In this document: piece by piece, positions 8,812 to 17,328 of the stretch | How positions within the stretch are numbered: the first letter of the stretch is position 1 | Layout of the letters: each line of letters opens with the position of its first letter | Origin: Pirellulaceae bacterium | GTDB taxonomy: Bacteria; Planctomycetota; Planctomycetia; Pirellulales; Pirellulaceae | Direction: 5' to 3' | Length of the DNA: 51,051 nucleotides | Assembly (NCBI GenBank): GCA_026004775.1 | Contig: BPJU01000027.1 | Span: 1-51,051, forward strand | Notes under the pieces: generated by a model | The model's database searches: none | Told to the model about the DNA's origin: nothing | What the model saw: only the letters and a program-made list of their open reading frames with translations | Made by a program: the position numbers and the translations under genes

Positions 8812-9145
8812 GGCAGCCGTTCCATCCGCTAAACGACGCCGCCCCCGGTCACCTGCTCGATTTCGATCCGACGCCTACCCCGAACCTTGTTTTGTTTTTT
8901 GCACGAAATCTCGATGACCACCGCCGGGACGTGTCCCTCACATGCGGCCACACCACATGGCATCAGCCAATCGCTTTGCGCGACGCAATACCAGCGGTCC
9001 CCACTACCCAATGATTGTACCACAGACGGCCGTGAAAGGTACCGTTGTCCGGAAATCGCAGCCGGTCGCGTCAAGAGCCCCACATGGAGTGCGGACAAGA
9101 AGGGCACGGTGCAGGGAATTCTGCGCGCAGTGCGCTGCCCTCGAG
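8812..9145. other. Gene-free stretch upstream of the kinase gene
   Basis: 334 bases between the kinase start and the DUF1571 stop. On the minus strand a TACAAT near 9016 could be a -10 element for the kinase gene, but I see no good -35 at the right distance. Nothing else is recognised. Confidence 0.4.
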
Positions 9146-10063
9146 CTATTTCCGAAAACCGTAATCGGGGTTGGCCGGATCGAAGTCGGCATCAGTCAAA
9201 CCGACGTTCAATTTGATCTGCCGGTAGGTGTACTGTTCCAGCAGTCGTGGCTCCGTCTGTCCGGCTGCGGGCCAGTCGAACGCCTCGTAATGGATAGGGA
9301 TTTCGAGCTGAGTGTCGATGTAGACTCGCGCCGAATGGAACCGCACGGCGCTGTCCGGACGGTGATTGATCACTTCGATTCCGATACAAGGACGCCCGTC
9401 GACACTGGCTCCGGTACGGATTTCCAAAGTACAGTCCTCCAACACCGAATTTTCCAGATGTTCGATGAAGCGCCGCACCAGGTTCTTGAAGCCGAACTCG
9501 GTGATCGGATACCGGTTGTCTTCCAGTGCCAGTTCACTGTTCGGATCGATGCGGGTGGTAATGTACGCGAAGCGCAGACCACCCTTTTTGGCGATCAACT
9601 TGCCGTCGTTTTGCCCTTCAACGTACAAAACTTCTCGGCCCTGAAGATCGTCTGGAGCCAGGAATTTCAGGTACACGCTGAATGGTACCTGCTGTCCGTC
9701 ACGCTGCTGTCCGTGGCGGACTTTGGCAAACATATAGTGGTACGGCAGCAGCTTGCCGTGCACGCGTTCGCGCTTCACGAGCAAGCAGGTGTAGTCGGCA
9801 ATTTGGGAGTCGATGCGCTGGTAGCCGCTGCGAGCCCATTCCAACACGGCCAGCCGCAGTGCTTGGGCGTCGGCCGAAGCCTGCTGATTCTTGATGGCCG
9901 GCAACAACCCGTCCAGCAGACGTGCTTCCCGCGGCTGGGCTCGCTGCGAGGCATCCTGCTGCATCGTTTCCGTAAGCGAGGTCTGTGCGAATGCCGGTAT
10001 GACGAACAGCCCGAAACCAGCCGCCGCCCAAGTACTGACCGCCAAACGTGGTAAGACCGACAT
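9146..10063 (-). CDS. DUF1571 family exported protein
   Basis: 305 residues from ATG at 10063, with AAGGAA in front; an in-frame upstream extension to 10150 lacks this support. Residues 1-27 are a signal peptide ending near AFAQ. The body (about 80-300) matches DUF1571: DYTCLLVKRERVHGKL, then VYLKFLAPDDLQGREVLYVEG, then a C-terminal YTYRQIKLNVGLTDADFDP. The family is typical of planctomycetes and is thought to have a lipoprotein-carrier-like fold; its substrate is unknown. It stands alone on the minus strand. Confidence 0.82.
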   Translation of the reverse strand: MSVLPRLAVSTWAAAGFGLFVIPAFAQTSLTETMQQDASQRAQPREARLLDGLLPAIKNQQASADAQALRLAVLEWARSGYQRIDSQIADYTCLLVKRERVHGKLLPYHYMFAKVRHGQQRDGQQVPFSVYLKFLAPDDLQGREVLYVEGQNDGKLIAKKGGLRFAYITTRIDPNSELALEDNRYPITEFGFKNLVRRFIEHLENSVLEDCTLEIRTGASVDGRPCIGIEVINHRPDSAVRFHSARVYIDTQLEIPIHYEAFDWPAAGQTEPRLLEQYTYRQIKLNVGLTDADFDPANPDYGFRK

Positions 10064-10167
10064 GTTTGGTTCCTTGGCGCAAATGGCTCGCCACCACACC
10101 TCACACCCTGTTACATTCCTAGCTGAACGCTTATGTAAAAGGCAAGTCATGCCCGCCGGTTACTGGT

Positions 10168-10181
10168 ATTTTCGCGAAAAT
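10168..10181. promoter_or_regulatory. 14-base palindrome, possible operator
   Basis: ATTTTCGCGAAAAT is a perfect palindrome in the 458-base divergent region between the DUF1571 and NADH dehydrogenase genes. It is AT-flanked with a CGCG centre, a shape common to dimeric repressor sites. No regulator gene is adjacent. Confidence 0.35.
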
Positions 10182-10463
10182 CCCTCAGGAAGATATGACG
10201 CTTATAACGCGCACATAAGCTGCTCAGGACCGATAAACCGGACAGGTCGGGCAATTCCTTCCGCACAGCGAATCGATAAGTTATCGCGTCCCTGCCCGCC
10301 AGCCCGTTGACCATCGTCCACCTACAGTTTTGTACGCATCCCGTGCATGCCCGGGTTCGCTCAGCAGAAGGTGGGGGACCCGCCGCGGGGCGCTACAGAC
10401 GCGTGTTTCTCGGGCCCGCAATTTTTTCTCAGCCCCCGAACCACCGCCCCTTACCGGGCTCGC

Positions 10464-10492
10464 TCGACATTTTCCGCGTAACCCGACATAAT
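10464..10492 (+). promoter_or_regulatory. Sigma70-like promoter for the NADH dehydrogenase gene
   Basis: TCGACA at 10464-10469, a 17-base spacer, then CATAAT at 10487-10492: one mismatch in each hexamer. The expected start of transcription near 10499 lies about 23 bases before the ATG. Confidence 0.5.
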
Positions 10493-10521
10493 CGGAACAC
10501 GGCCTATTGGGGAGCAAGCCG

Positions 10522-12138
10522 ATGGCAACCAAGAGAATTCTCATCCTGGGTGGCGGATTTGCCGGTGTTTACACGGCTCGAGCCCTGGAAAAGAGCCTCC
10601 CGAAAAATAGCGGCTGGGAAGTGGTCCTGGTGAACCGCGAAAACTACTTTGTCTTCCAGCCGCTTCTTCCGGAAATCGTTTCCGGCAACGTAGGCATTCT
10701 GGATACGGTTAGCTCTATCCGCAGCCTCTTGCGGCGGACCAGGCTGTATGTGCGTGAGGTGGAGAGCATCGATCTGGAGCGGCAGGTGGTTTCGCTGGCA
10801 CCGGGAATCTACCCTCGCAGCCTCCAGTTGCCGTTCGACCACCTGGTATTGGCGCTGGGGAACGTGACCGATTTTCGCGGGATGCCGGGCCTGCACGAGC
10901 ATGCTTTTCCTTTCAAGAATGTGGCGGATGCGATCCATCTGCGCAACCATGTGATTCATGTGTTGGAAGAAGCAGCAGTCGAGTCCGATCTGCAATTGCG
11001 CCGCGAATTGCTCACATTTGTCGTCGCAGGCGGAGGATTTTCGGGAGTCGAAGTGGCCGCCGAACTGAACGACTTCCTCAGAAAGGTCGTCAAACGGCAT
11101 TACCCGATCGACCCGCGTGAGGTGCGGGTGGTTCTGGTGCATTCCGGACAGCGGGTGCTGGAACGGGAACTGGTCGAGCGGCTCAGCGAATATGCCACCC
11201 GTGTGCTGCGGGACAGCGGCATCGAGCTGTTGTTGGGGCGTCGCCTAAAGTCGGCTACTCCTCAAGCCGCCGTGCTCGATAACGATCAACGTATCGCCAC
11301 CCGGACTCTTGTCAGTACCGTCCCGTCGTTCCCCCACCCCTTGATCGAAGCCCTGGACATTCCCAAACAACGCGGGCGGGTTGAGGTGGATGAATTCCTG
11401 CGGGTCAAAGGACGAACCAACGTTTGGGCAGTGGGCGACTGTGCCCTGGTGCCGATCGCCGGTACGGACCAGTTTTGCCCTCCGACGGCCCAGCACGCCA
11501 CCCGTCAAGCCGCCGTTCTGGCTAAGAACCTCTGCGCGACGATCGCTCAGGCCCCCCTGGTGCCGTTCCAGTTCCGGGGCCTGGGAAAGTTGGGAGCACT
11601 CGGGCATCATCGCGCTGTGGCGGAGCTGCCGCTGAAGATCCGGCTGAGCGGCTTTCCAGCCTGGTTCCTGTGGCGCACCGTATACTGGTGGAAATTGCCC
11701 GGGCTGTTGCGCAAGACACGCGTCGGTATTTCATGGTTTCTGGATCTCTTCTTTCCTCCCGACCTGGCTCAGCTCAAACTGAACCTTTCGCAAGGGGTGG
11801 GGCAGGCGCACTATGAGGCGGGCGAGTATGTGTTCCGGCAGGGAGATTGGGGGGATGCTTTGTATATTATTTCCCAAGGCGAGGTGGAAGTGGTGAAGGA
11901 AGAGAACGGGACGAGCCGCGTATTGGCGACGCTGCGATCAGGTGACATGTTCGGCGAGTTGGCGCTGCTGCACGCCGCCGCGCGTAGCGCGTCGGTCCGT
12001 TGCCGAACGCCGGTGGACCTTATTGTAATCCGCCGCAGTGAATTCGGCATGTTGGCCAGCAACGTCTCTGCCTTTCGAGAGAACCTCGAACGGCTGGCTG
12101 CCGAACGCCTCGCCCGCGACCGCCAATCCCCCAATTGA
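10522..12138 (+). CDS. Type II NADH dehydrogenase with C-terminal cyclic-nucleotide-binding domain
   Basis: 538 residues from ATG 10522, with GGGGAG ten bases upstream. Residues 1-400 are a two-dinucleotide-binding-domain flavoprotein: GGGFAGVYTA near the start for FAD, VVAGGGFSGVEVAAEL for NADH and WAVGDCA for the second FAD contact, as in NDH-2, which passes electrons from NADH to quinone at the membrane without pumping protons. A hydrophobic patch around residues 365-415 would seat it on the membrane. Residues about 425-535 are a cNMP-binding/CRP-type domain (GEYVFRQGDWGDALYIISQGEVEV ... GDMFGELALL), replacing or extending the usual membrane helix. Inferred: activity or membrane association gated by a small ligand. 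The phosphate-binding cassette is close to consensus (GELALL...ARSASV). Confidence 0.88.
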   Translation: MATKRILILGGGFAGVYTARALEKSLPKNSGWEVVLVNRENYFVFQPLLPEIVSGNVGILDTVSSIRSLLRRTRLYVREVESIDLERQVVSLAPGIYPRSLQLPFDHLVLALGNVTDFRGMPGLHEHAFPFKNVADAIHLRNHVIHVLEEAAVESDLQLRRELLTFVVAGGGFSGVEVAAELNDFLRKVVKRHYPIDPREVRVVLVHSGQRVLERELVERLSEYATRVLRDSGIELLLGRRLKSATPQAAVLDNDQRIATRTLVSTVPSFPHPLIEALDIPKQRGRVEVDEFLRVKGRTNVWAVGDCALVPIAGTDQFCPPTAQHATRQAAVLAKNLCATIAQAPLVPFQFRGLGKLGALGHHRAVAELPLKIRLSGFPAWFLWRTVYWWKLPGLLRKTRVGISWFLDLFFPPDLAQLKLNLSQGVGQAHYEAGEYVFRQGDWGDALYIISQGEVEVVKEENGTSRVLATLRSGDMFGELALLHAAARSASVRCRTPVDLIVIRRSEFGMLASNVSAFRENLERLAAERLARDRQSPN

Positions 12139-12229
12139 GATGATAAGAGGAAACCGCTGCCCTCAGCCGACCTGTAATAACTCGGATGAGTTTTTTACAA
12201 CCAATCACACGCGATCAGGATATGTTTCT

Positions 12230-13279
12230 ATGATTTACCTGCGAGCTTTTCACTATCACTTGCCGCTGCGGCATACGTTCACTATTTCGCGAGGTTCGAT
12301 CCAAGTGCAGCCGACCGTGATCGTTGAACTGAGTGATCAGGAGGGCCGGTATGGATACGGTGAAGCGACGACGAACAGTTATTACGGCGTCACGGTCGAG
12401 TCACTGGTGAAGGCGCTGCGGCAGGCAAAACCGGTGGTTGAACAAAGTGCGTGGGACGGTCCCGAGACGCTGTGGGATCGGCTGCAGCCCCTGATGGCGG
12501 AATCAAGTTTTGCCCTCTCGGCCATCGACCAGGCGGCCTGGGATTTGTGGGGAAAACAACACGGCCAGCCTGTCTATCGATTGTGGCAGTTGGATACCAG
12601 CAACATTCCTGTTTCTAACTACACTATCGGCATCGACACCATCGAGCGGATGGTAGAAAAACTGAGAGAATTTCCTGACTGGCCTATATACAAGATCAAA
12701 TTGGGAACCACGTATGATTTACAAATTGTGAGGCGGTTGCGTTGTGAGACGAACGCCGTGTTTCGGGTAGACGCCAATTGTGGTTGGACTGAGGAAGAGA
12801 CGTTGCACAACGCGCTGGTCCTGAAATCGCTGGGTGTGGAATTCATCGAGCAGCCTCTGCCGGCCGACCAGTGGGAACCGATGCGCCGTCTGTACCAGAA
12901 AAGTGTGCTCCCGTTGATTGCGGACGAGAGTTGTCTCCAGGAAAGCGATGTGGCGAAGTGCCACGGATATTTTCATGGAGTAAATATTAAATTGGTCAAG
13001 TGTGGAGGGTTGACTCCGGCTCGCCGCATGATCGAAACAGCCCGCCGGCTGGGCATGAAAGTGATGGTCGGTTGCATGACCGAATCGACCGTGGGGATCT
13101 CGGCTATTGCGCAGCTTCTGCCCCTGCTGGACTACGTGGACATGGACGGTGCGGTGCTATTGGCCGAAGATATTGCGGACGGGGTACGGCTGGAGCGCGG
13201 ACGCGCTGTCTATCCGGATCGTCCCGGTAGCGGCGTGCGGCTGCTACGCTACGGAAGACCGCTGTGTCTTGAGCTATAA
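12230..13279 (+). CDS. dgcA: Enolase-superfamily racemase, DgcA / dipeptide epimerase type
   Basis: 349 residues from ATG 12230, with AGGA upstream; longer versions overlap the preceding gene and are rejected. Enolase-superfamily residues are in place: YKIKLG (K-x-K bases), the three metal ligands in RVDANCGW, EQPLP and ADES, the second lysine in KLVKCGG, and a D-x-D in DYVDMDG that binds the alpha-ammonium or acyl group of the substrate in this subgroup. Annotated by similarity as L-Ala-D/L-Glu epimerase, but the facing DUF1611 gene suggests the DgcA role: interconversion of N-acyl-D-glutamate and N-acyl-L-glutamate. The two genes converge with an 81-base gap. Confidence 0.8.
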   Translation: MIYLRAFHYHLPLRHTFTISRGSIQVQPTVIVELSDQEGRYGYGEATTNSYYGVTVESLVKALRQAKPVVEQSAWDGPETLWDRLQPLMAESSFALSAIDQAAWDLWGKQHGQPVYRLWQLDTSNIPVSNYTIGIDTIERMVEKLREFPDWPIYKIKLGTTYDLQIVRRLRCETNAVFRVDANCGWTEEETLHNALVLKSLGVEFIEQPLPADQWEPMRRLYQKSVLPLIADESCLQESDVAKCHGYFHGVNIKLVKCGGLTPARRMIETARRLGMKVMVGCMTESTVGISAIAQLLPLLDYVDMDGAVLLAEDIADGVRLERGRAVYPDRPGSGVRLLRYGRPLCLEL

Positions 13280-13360
13280 CCGTATGTGTGGCGCGGCTAA
13301 AGCCCCAAACGCGGCGTTGGGCCAGCACGCCAAGGCGTTCTGCGCCCCTGCCGGCGACGT

Positions 13361-14464
13361 CTAGTCCCGAGGATCGATCGGGGTGGCTGCCGTTGGTTCA
13401 GGCGGCAGTGCGGCCTGCACACCCCAGCAGCGCCACGGCACGGTGTCACGAAACGTCAACACCGCCTGCACCAGCTCGTCCGGGCCGTGGCGCACCACAT
13501 CGCACACCGGCACGCCCAGCGTAGCTCGCACATGGCGCCGCTCCCGTTCGGCTTCCTCGGCGCTAACTTTGGAACTGTTCATCGCCACGGCGATAACGCG
13601 TGTGGGCATAAAGATGCCGGCCATCGTTTCGTTGAGTCGTTTGATTTCGGCAAGAGGCGGGATCGGCACGTGCTCGACTCCCGTCACTCGCGTGCGACCC
13701 ACCTCATAACACAATACCAGCGCATGGGGCAGACAACCGTGCAGCAACGCCAGCGTTACCCCTGAATAGGACGGGTGGACCAGGCTGCCCTGACCTTCGA
13801 TCACCAGAACTTCGTGGTGCTGGTGCTCCAGAATAAGCTTCTCGACAGCCCCGCTGACGAAATCGGCCACTACACAATCGATCGGTGCACCGTCACCTTC
13901 GATCATGATCCCGGTCTGGCCGGTAGCGATGAACTTGGCGTCCACTCCGCGTTGTTTAAGTCCCCGAGTGATCTCGACGGCGGCCAGCATCTTGCCGACA
14001 CTACAGTCGTGGCCGACCGTATGCACGCGCAGGCAATCGGGCCGGATGCCGCGACGGCGGGCGATCGTTTTTTCTCGATTCTTGCGCACGTCATAGATCG
14101 TCGCTCCATGCTCCCGCGCCACCCGGGCAAACTCCTCGTCGTTCGACAAAAAATCGTGCAATCCCGAGACCAGGTGCATGCCCCGCTCAAGTGCCTGAAG
14201 AATGATCGGCCGCCACGCCTCCGGGACCTTGCCTCCGGGCGGCGCAATACCGATCAGCAGCGTGTCGGCGTCGGGCACGTCATCCAGCGATCCGACGATC
14301 GGCACGTCGTCCCCGACACCCAACAATTCGCTGGCCCGGCGTCCGGCCTGAGTCTTGTCCAGCACAGCCACGACTTCCGGACGGCGATAGCGAATAACAC
14401 CGGCCGCCGTCTTGCCCGTGTGGGGATTCGTGTGTCCTTCAGTCAGTATGACGATACGCGCCAT
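13361..14464 (-). CDS. dgcN: DUF1611 protein, DgcN-type D-glutamate N-acyltransferase
   Basis: 367 residues from ATG at 14464, the start that matches the family (RIVILTEG ... KTAAGVIRYR). A Rossmann-like N-terminal half is followed by a P-loop-like motif GHDCSVGKM near residue 150, then VLVIEGQGSLVHPSYSGV, all hallmarks of DUF1611. Members next to dipeptide-epimerase-like genes have been shown elsewhere to act as D-glutamate N-acetyltransferases, giving a substrate for the partner racemase. That role here is inferred from family and neighbour. Start 418 bases from the divergent MBOAT gene. Confidence 0.78.
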   Translation of the reverse strand: MARIVILTEGHTNPHTGKTAAGVIRYRRPEVVAVLDKTQAGRRASELLGVGDDVPIVGSLDDVPDADTLLIGIAPPGGKVPEAWRPIILQALERGMHLVSGLHDFLSNDEEFARVAREHGATIYDVRKNREKTIARRRGIRPDCLRVHTVGHDCSVGKMLAAVEITRGLKQRGVDAKFIATGQTGIMIEGDGAPIDCVVADFVSGAVEKLILEHQHHEVLVIEGQGSLVHPSYSGVTLALLHGCLPHALVLCYEVGRTRVTGVEHVPIPPLAEIKRLNETMAGIFMPTRVIAVAMNSSKVSAEEAERERRHVRATLGVPVCDVVRHGPDELVQAVLTFRDTVPWRCWGVQAALPPEPTAATPIDPRD

Positions 14465-14881
14465 AGGTTCACCACTTTCTGCCACCACCCCGCGAAACGT
14501 CTCCCATGCGGCCACCATGTGACTCATGCCGCTGCCACCAACGGATTCCAAGGTAACCGGTAATGGCGGTTTGGGACAGAAGAGGTTTGCCCGCCGGCAC
14601 CGCCCCCTGCTGTCTGCTTCTCTAAGCAAATCCCCTACGACGCATCCCATGCGGATAACCACCAAATTCAGCCTATCGGGCCGATGCCCGCAAATCCGGG
14701 ATAAGCCGCCTGGCTCACCAGTGGCCAGCAATCGCGCCGGCACGCGTCACTTGATGGCCTGACCTAAGATTACAAGAGCCGGCTGAGTCATCGGTTGCTA
14801 CTGGCGCATCAACCCGAGCCCCCGGCCCGACGGGCCGAACTGGGCTGGCAAGACGAAACTTCTGTTTTCCAGGAGGCAAAT
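14465..14881. other. Divergent upstream region
   Basis: 417 bases between the starts of the DUF1611 and MBOAT genes. It must carry both promoters, but I cannot pick a clear pair of hexamers. The open frames here extend the two flanking genes upstream without ribosome binding sites. Confidence 0.35.
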
Positions 14882-16291
14882 GTGACATTTGACTCGGTAG
14901 CCTTTGCCATTTTCTTGCCGCTGGTGCTACTGGTCTATTACCGGCTCGGCCATCGAGCCCAAAACGTTTTCCTGCTCCTGGCCAGCTACGTTTTCTATGG
15001 GTGGTGGGACTGGCGCTTTTTGGGACTTTTGTGGCTGTCAACCGTTGTCGATTTTGGCTGCGGTATCGCGCTGGAAAATTGCTCGGGAAAGAAAAGGCCG
15101 CTGTGGTTGCTGTTGAGCGTCTGTACCAATTTATCGATTTTGGGATTTTTCAAATATTTTAATTTTTTTGCTGATTCGTTACAAAGAGCTTGTTCACTTT
15201 TCGGGTGGGAGATTCCTCCCACGACTTTGAATATCATTTTGCCTGTGGGGATTTCGTTTTACACGTTTCAGACGATGTCTTATACGATCGACGTATATCG
15301 GGGCCAAATACGGGCTTGCCGGGACTTCCTCACATTTTCGCTGTATGTGAGCTATTTCCCGCAGTTGGTGGCCGGGCCGATTGAAAGGGCGTCGGCCTTG
15401 ATCCCGCAACTGGCTTCCCCCCGGCGGCCGGCTATGCGGGACTGGTACGAAGGCAGTTGGCTCATCGCCTGGGGCTTGTTCAAGAAAGTGGCCGTTTCCA
15501 ATGCTCTGGCCCCCACCGTGGATGCGGTATTCCACAACCCGCAGCAGACGCACTGGTGGTCGCTGTTATGGGGACTTTATTTCTTTTCGGTGCAGATCTA
15601 CTGCGACTTCAGCGGCTACTCGGATATTGCGCGCGGCACGAGCCGCCTGTTAGGTATCTCGCTGATGCGGAACTTCTGGCACCCATATTTTTCCACGGGA
15701 TTTCGAGAATTCTGGCGGCGCTGGCATATTTCCCTGTCGCAATGGCTTCGCGATTATCTCTATATTCCCTTGGGAGGCAGCCGCGGCACGGCGTGGCAAA
15801 CCGTACGCAATCTTTTCGTCACGATGGGGCTGGGCGGGTTGTGGCACGGCGCTTCCTGGCAATTCCTCGCCTGGGGTGTCTGGCATGGGGCACTGTTAGG
15901 AGCCGAGCGCCTCATCACCGGCGACCGTCTACCCGGTAAGGGCAGAGGCTGGCGGAAGATAGTTCAGGCATTCCTGGTGTTCCACGCCGTGTTGGTTAGC
16001 TGGCTATTGTTTCGCTGTCCCACCTGGCAACACGTCGTTCAATACACTTTGGGGCTGTTCTGGTTGCAGGGGGGCGAAGAGTGGGTGACGTGGTTCGAGT
16101 TGGGACGGTTCCTGGTATTGTGCGGCGTTGTGGCGTTAGTCGATGCAGCCGAGGAATACAGCGGCAGCGAATATGCTGTGGTCGATTGGCCGTGGCTGGT
16201 GCGTGGTCTGAGCTGGGGGACGCTGGCGGTGTTGTGCGTCGCTTTGGGAGGCATTCATGTTACTGCACCCTTCATCTATTTCCAGTTTTAG
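14882..16291 (+). CDS. MBOAT family O-acyltransferase (AlgI-like)
   Basis: 469 residues from GTG 14882, chosen because AGGAGG lies at 14871-14876 just ahead. About ten or more membrane helices. The family signatures are present: ILPVGISFYTFQTMSYTIDVYRG, SYFPQLVAGPIERA, DFSGYSDIARG, FREFWRRWHISLSQWLRDYLYIPLG in sections, and GLWHGASW, where the histidine is catalytic. It moves acyl (often acetyl) groups across the membrane to a surface polysaccharide. The next gene encodes an SGNH protein, the usual partner that transfers the acyl group to the sugar. No polymerase or export genes are nearby, so the polysaccharide is unknown. Confidence 0.9.
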   Translation: MTFDSVAFAIFLPLVLLVYYRLGHRAQNVFLLLASYVFYGWWDWRFLGLLWLSTVVDFGCGIALENCSGKKRPLWLLLSVCTNLSILGFFKYFNFFADSLQRACSLFGWEIPPTTLNIILPVGISFYTFQTMSYTIDVYRGQIRACRDFLTFSLYVSYFPQLVAGPIERASALIPQLASPRRPAMRDWYEGSWLIAWGLFKKVAVSNALAPTVDAVFHNPQQTHWWSLLWGLYFFSVQIYCDFSGYSDIARGTSRLLGISLMRNFWHPYFSTGFREFWRRWHISLSQWLRDYLYIPLGGSRGTAWQTVRNLFVTMGLGGLWHGASWQFLAWGVWHGALLGAERLITGDRLPGKGRGWRKIVQAFLVFHAVLVSWLLFRCPTWQHVVQYTLGLFWLQGGEEWVTWFELGRFLVLCGVVALVDAAEEYSGSEYAVVDWPWLVRGLSWGTLAVLCVALGGIHVTAPFIYFQF

Positions 16292-16326
16292 CCGCAAGCT
16301 GAGCAGTTGGCCGCCATACACGCCTG

Positions 16327-17328
16327 GTGGGATCGGTCCTGGTGGCAACAGCCGTTTTTGCTACGGCCGAACTGGCTGCCCGTTTTTTCTGTGGTCCCTA
16401 CCAGCGGCTGTGGGCCTACTGGACTCCCGAAGCCGGTGCCAACCTGGAAGCATTTCGCCAGCACGTTCAGAACGGCGGTCGGCTGGACCTGTTGGTGGTG
16501 GGAGATTCCACGGCGCAAAGCAACTTCTCTTATGAAGTCTTCCGCAACGGACTGCAGGGACCCAGTGAGGTCTGGAACATCGGAACCCCGGGTGCCTTTG
16601 CAGAGGCGTCTCGGTGGACCCTCTTGCCGCTGTTGGGGGCGTGCGAGTGCCGGCCGCGGGTGCTGGTGACAAGTTTCTTGCCGGAAGCCTTCAGCGAAGC
16701 ACCCGCCGTGCGCTACCTGGAAGCCCGCATACTGGAGTCGCCTGCCGGACGGATGGCTCGAGGTAAATCCCATTTGGGAAAGTACCTGGCACTGGCTCGG
16801 CTGTGGCCGGTACTTCGAGTGTGGAAGGCGGAACGCGAGGGCAAGGTGGCCGCCGTCATCCAACAGCGAGGCTTTCTGGCGCGCCAACGGGTGGTGGATC
16901 TGCTGCGCGAACCTCCCGAATCGGGAGCATATTATCCGCTGGTGCTCGAGCGACTTCGGCTTCTAGACCGCCTGGCAGCCTGGGCGCAGGCAAACCACGT
17001 GCAATTGATCGTCGTCATCCCACCGCGTTTGCACCCCTCAGCCCACGCCCGGCAGTATGAAGAAGCTTACCGTCGCTACCTGGAGCAGCTCAGCCGCAGC
17101 TTCCCGTTGGTCCTGTTGGATACCACGGGTTACTCGTGGCCGGTCGAACAATTTGCCGACCGAAACCACCTGAACGCTGAAGGTGCCGCGCGACTCTCGT
17201 CGCTCTTGGTACGCCGGTTGGCGCAGACGCCCCGCTGGTCGATCGACGGCCCTAATCCTCAGGTTTCCCGGGGTATTTCGGACCGGTCGTCGCCCTTCGA
17301 TCACGCCAGGCGCGGGACTGCCCAGTGA
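16327..17328 (+). CDS. SGNH-hydrolase-like protein, acyltransferase partner
   Basis: 333 residues from GTG 16327; an upstream stop at 16300-16302 limits the alternatives (CTG 16324 is possible). An N-terminal hydrophobic segment (residues 3-20) acts as anchor or signal. Block I is LLVVGDSTAQSN with the nucleophile Ser, and the C-terminal block is DRNHLNAEGAARLS, giving the Asp-x-x-His pair. The layout matches AlgJ/AlgX-like or PatB-like proteins that complete O-acetylation outside the membrane. Starts 35 bases after the MBOAT gene. Its last 28 bases overlap the convergent oxidoreductase gene. Confidence 0.72.
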   Translation: MGSVLVATAVFATAELAARFFCGPYQRLWAYWTPEAGANLEAFRQHVQNGGRLDLLVVGDSTAQSNFSYEVFRNGLQGPSEVWNIGTPGAFAEASRWTLLPLLGACECRPRVLVTSFLPEAFSEAPAVRYLEARILESPAGRMARGKSHLGKYLALARLWPVLRVWKAEREGKVAAVIQQRGFLARQRVVDLLREPPESGAYYPLVLERLRLLDRLAAWAQANHVQLIVVIPPRLHPSAHARQYEEAYRRYLEQLSRSFPLVLLDTTGYSWPVEQFADRNHLNAEGAARLSSLLVRRLAQTPRWSIDGPNPQVSRGISDRSSPFDHARRGTAQ

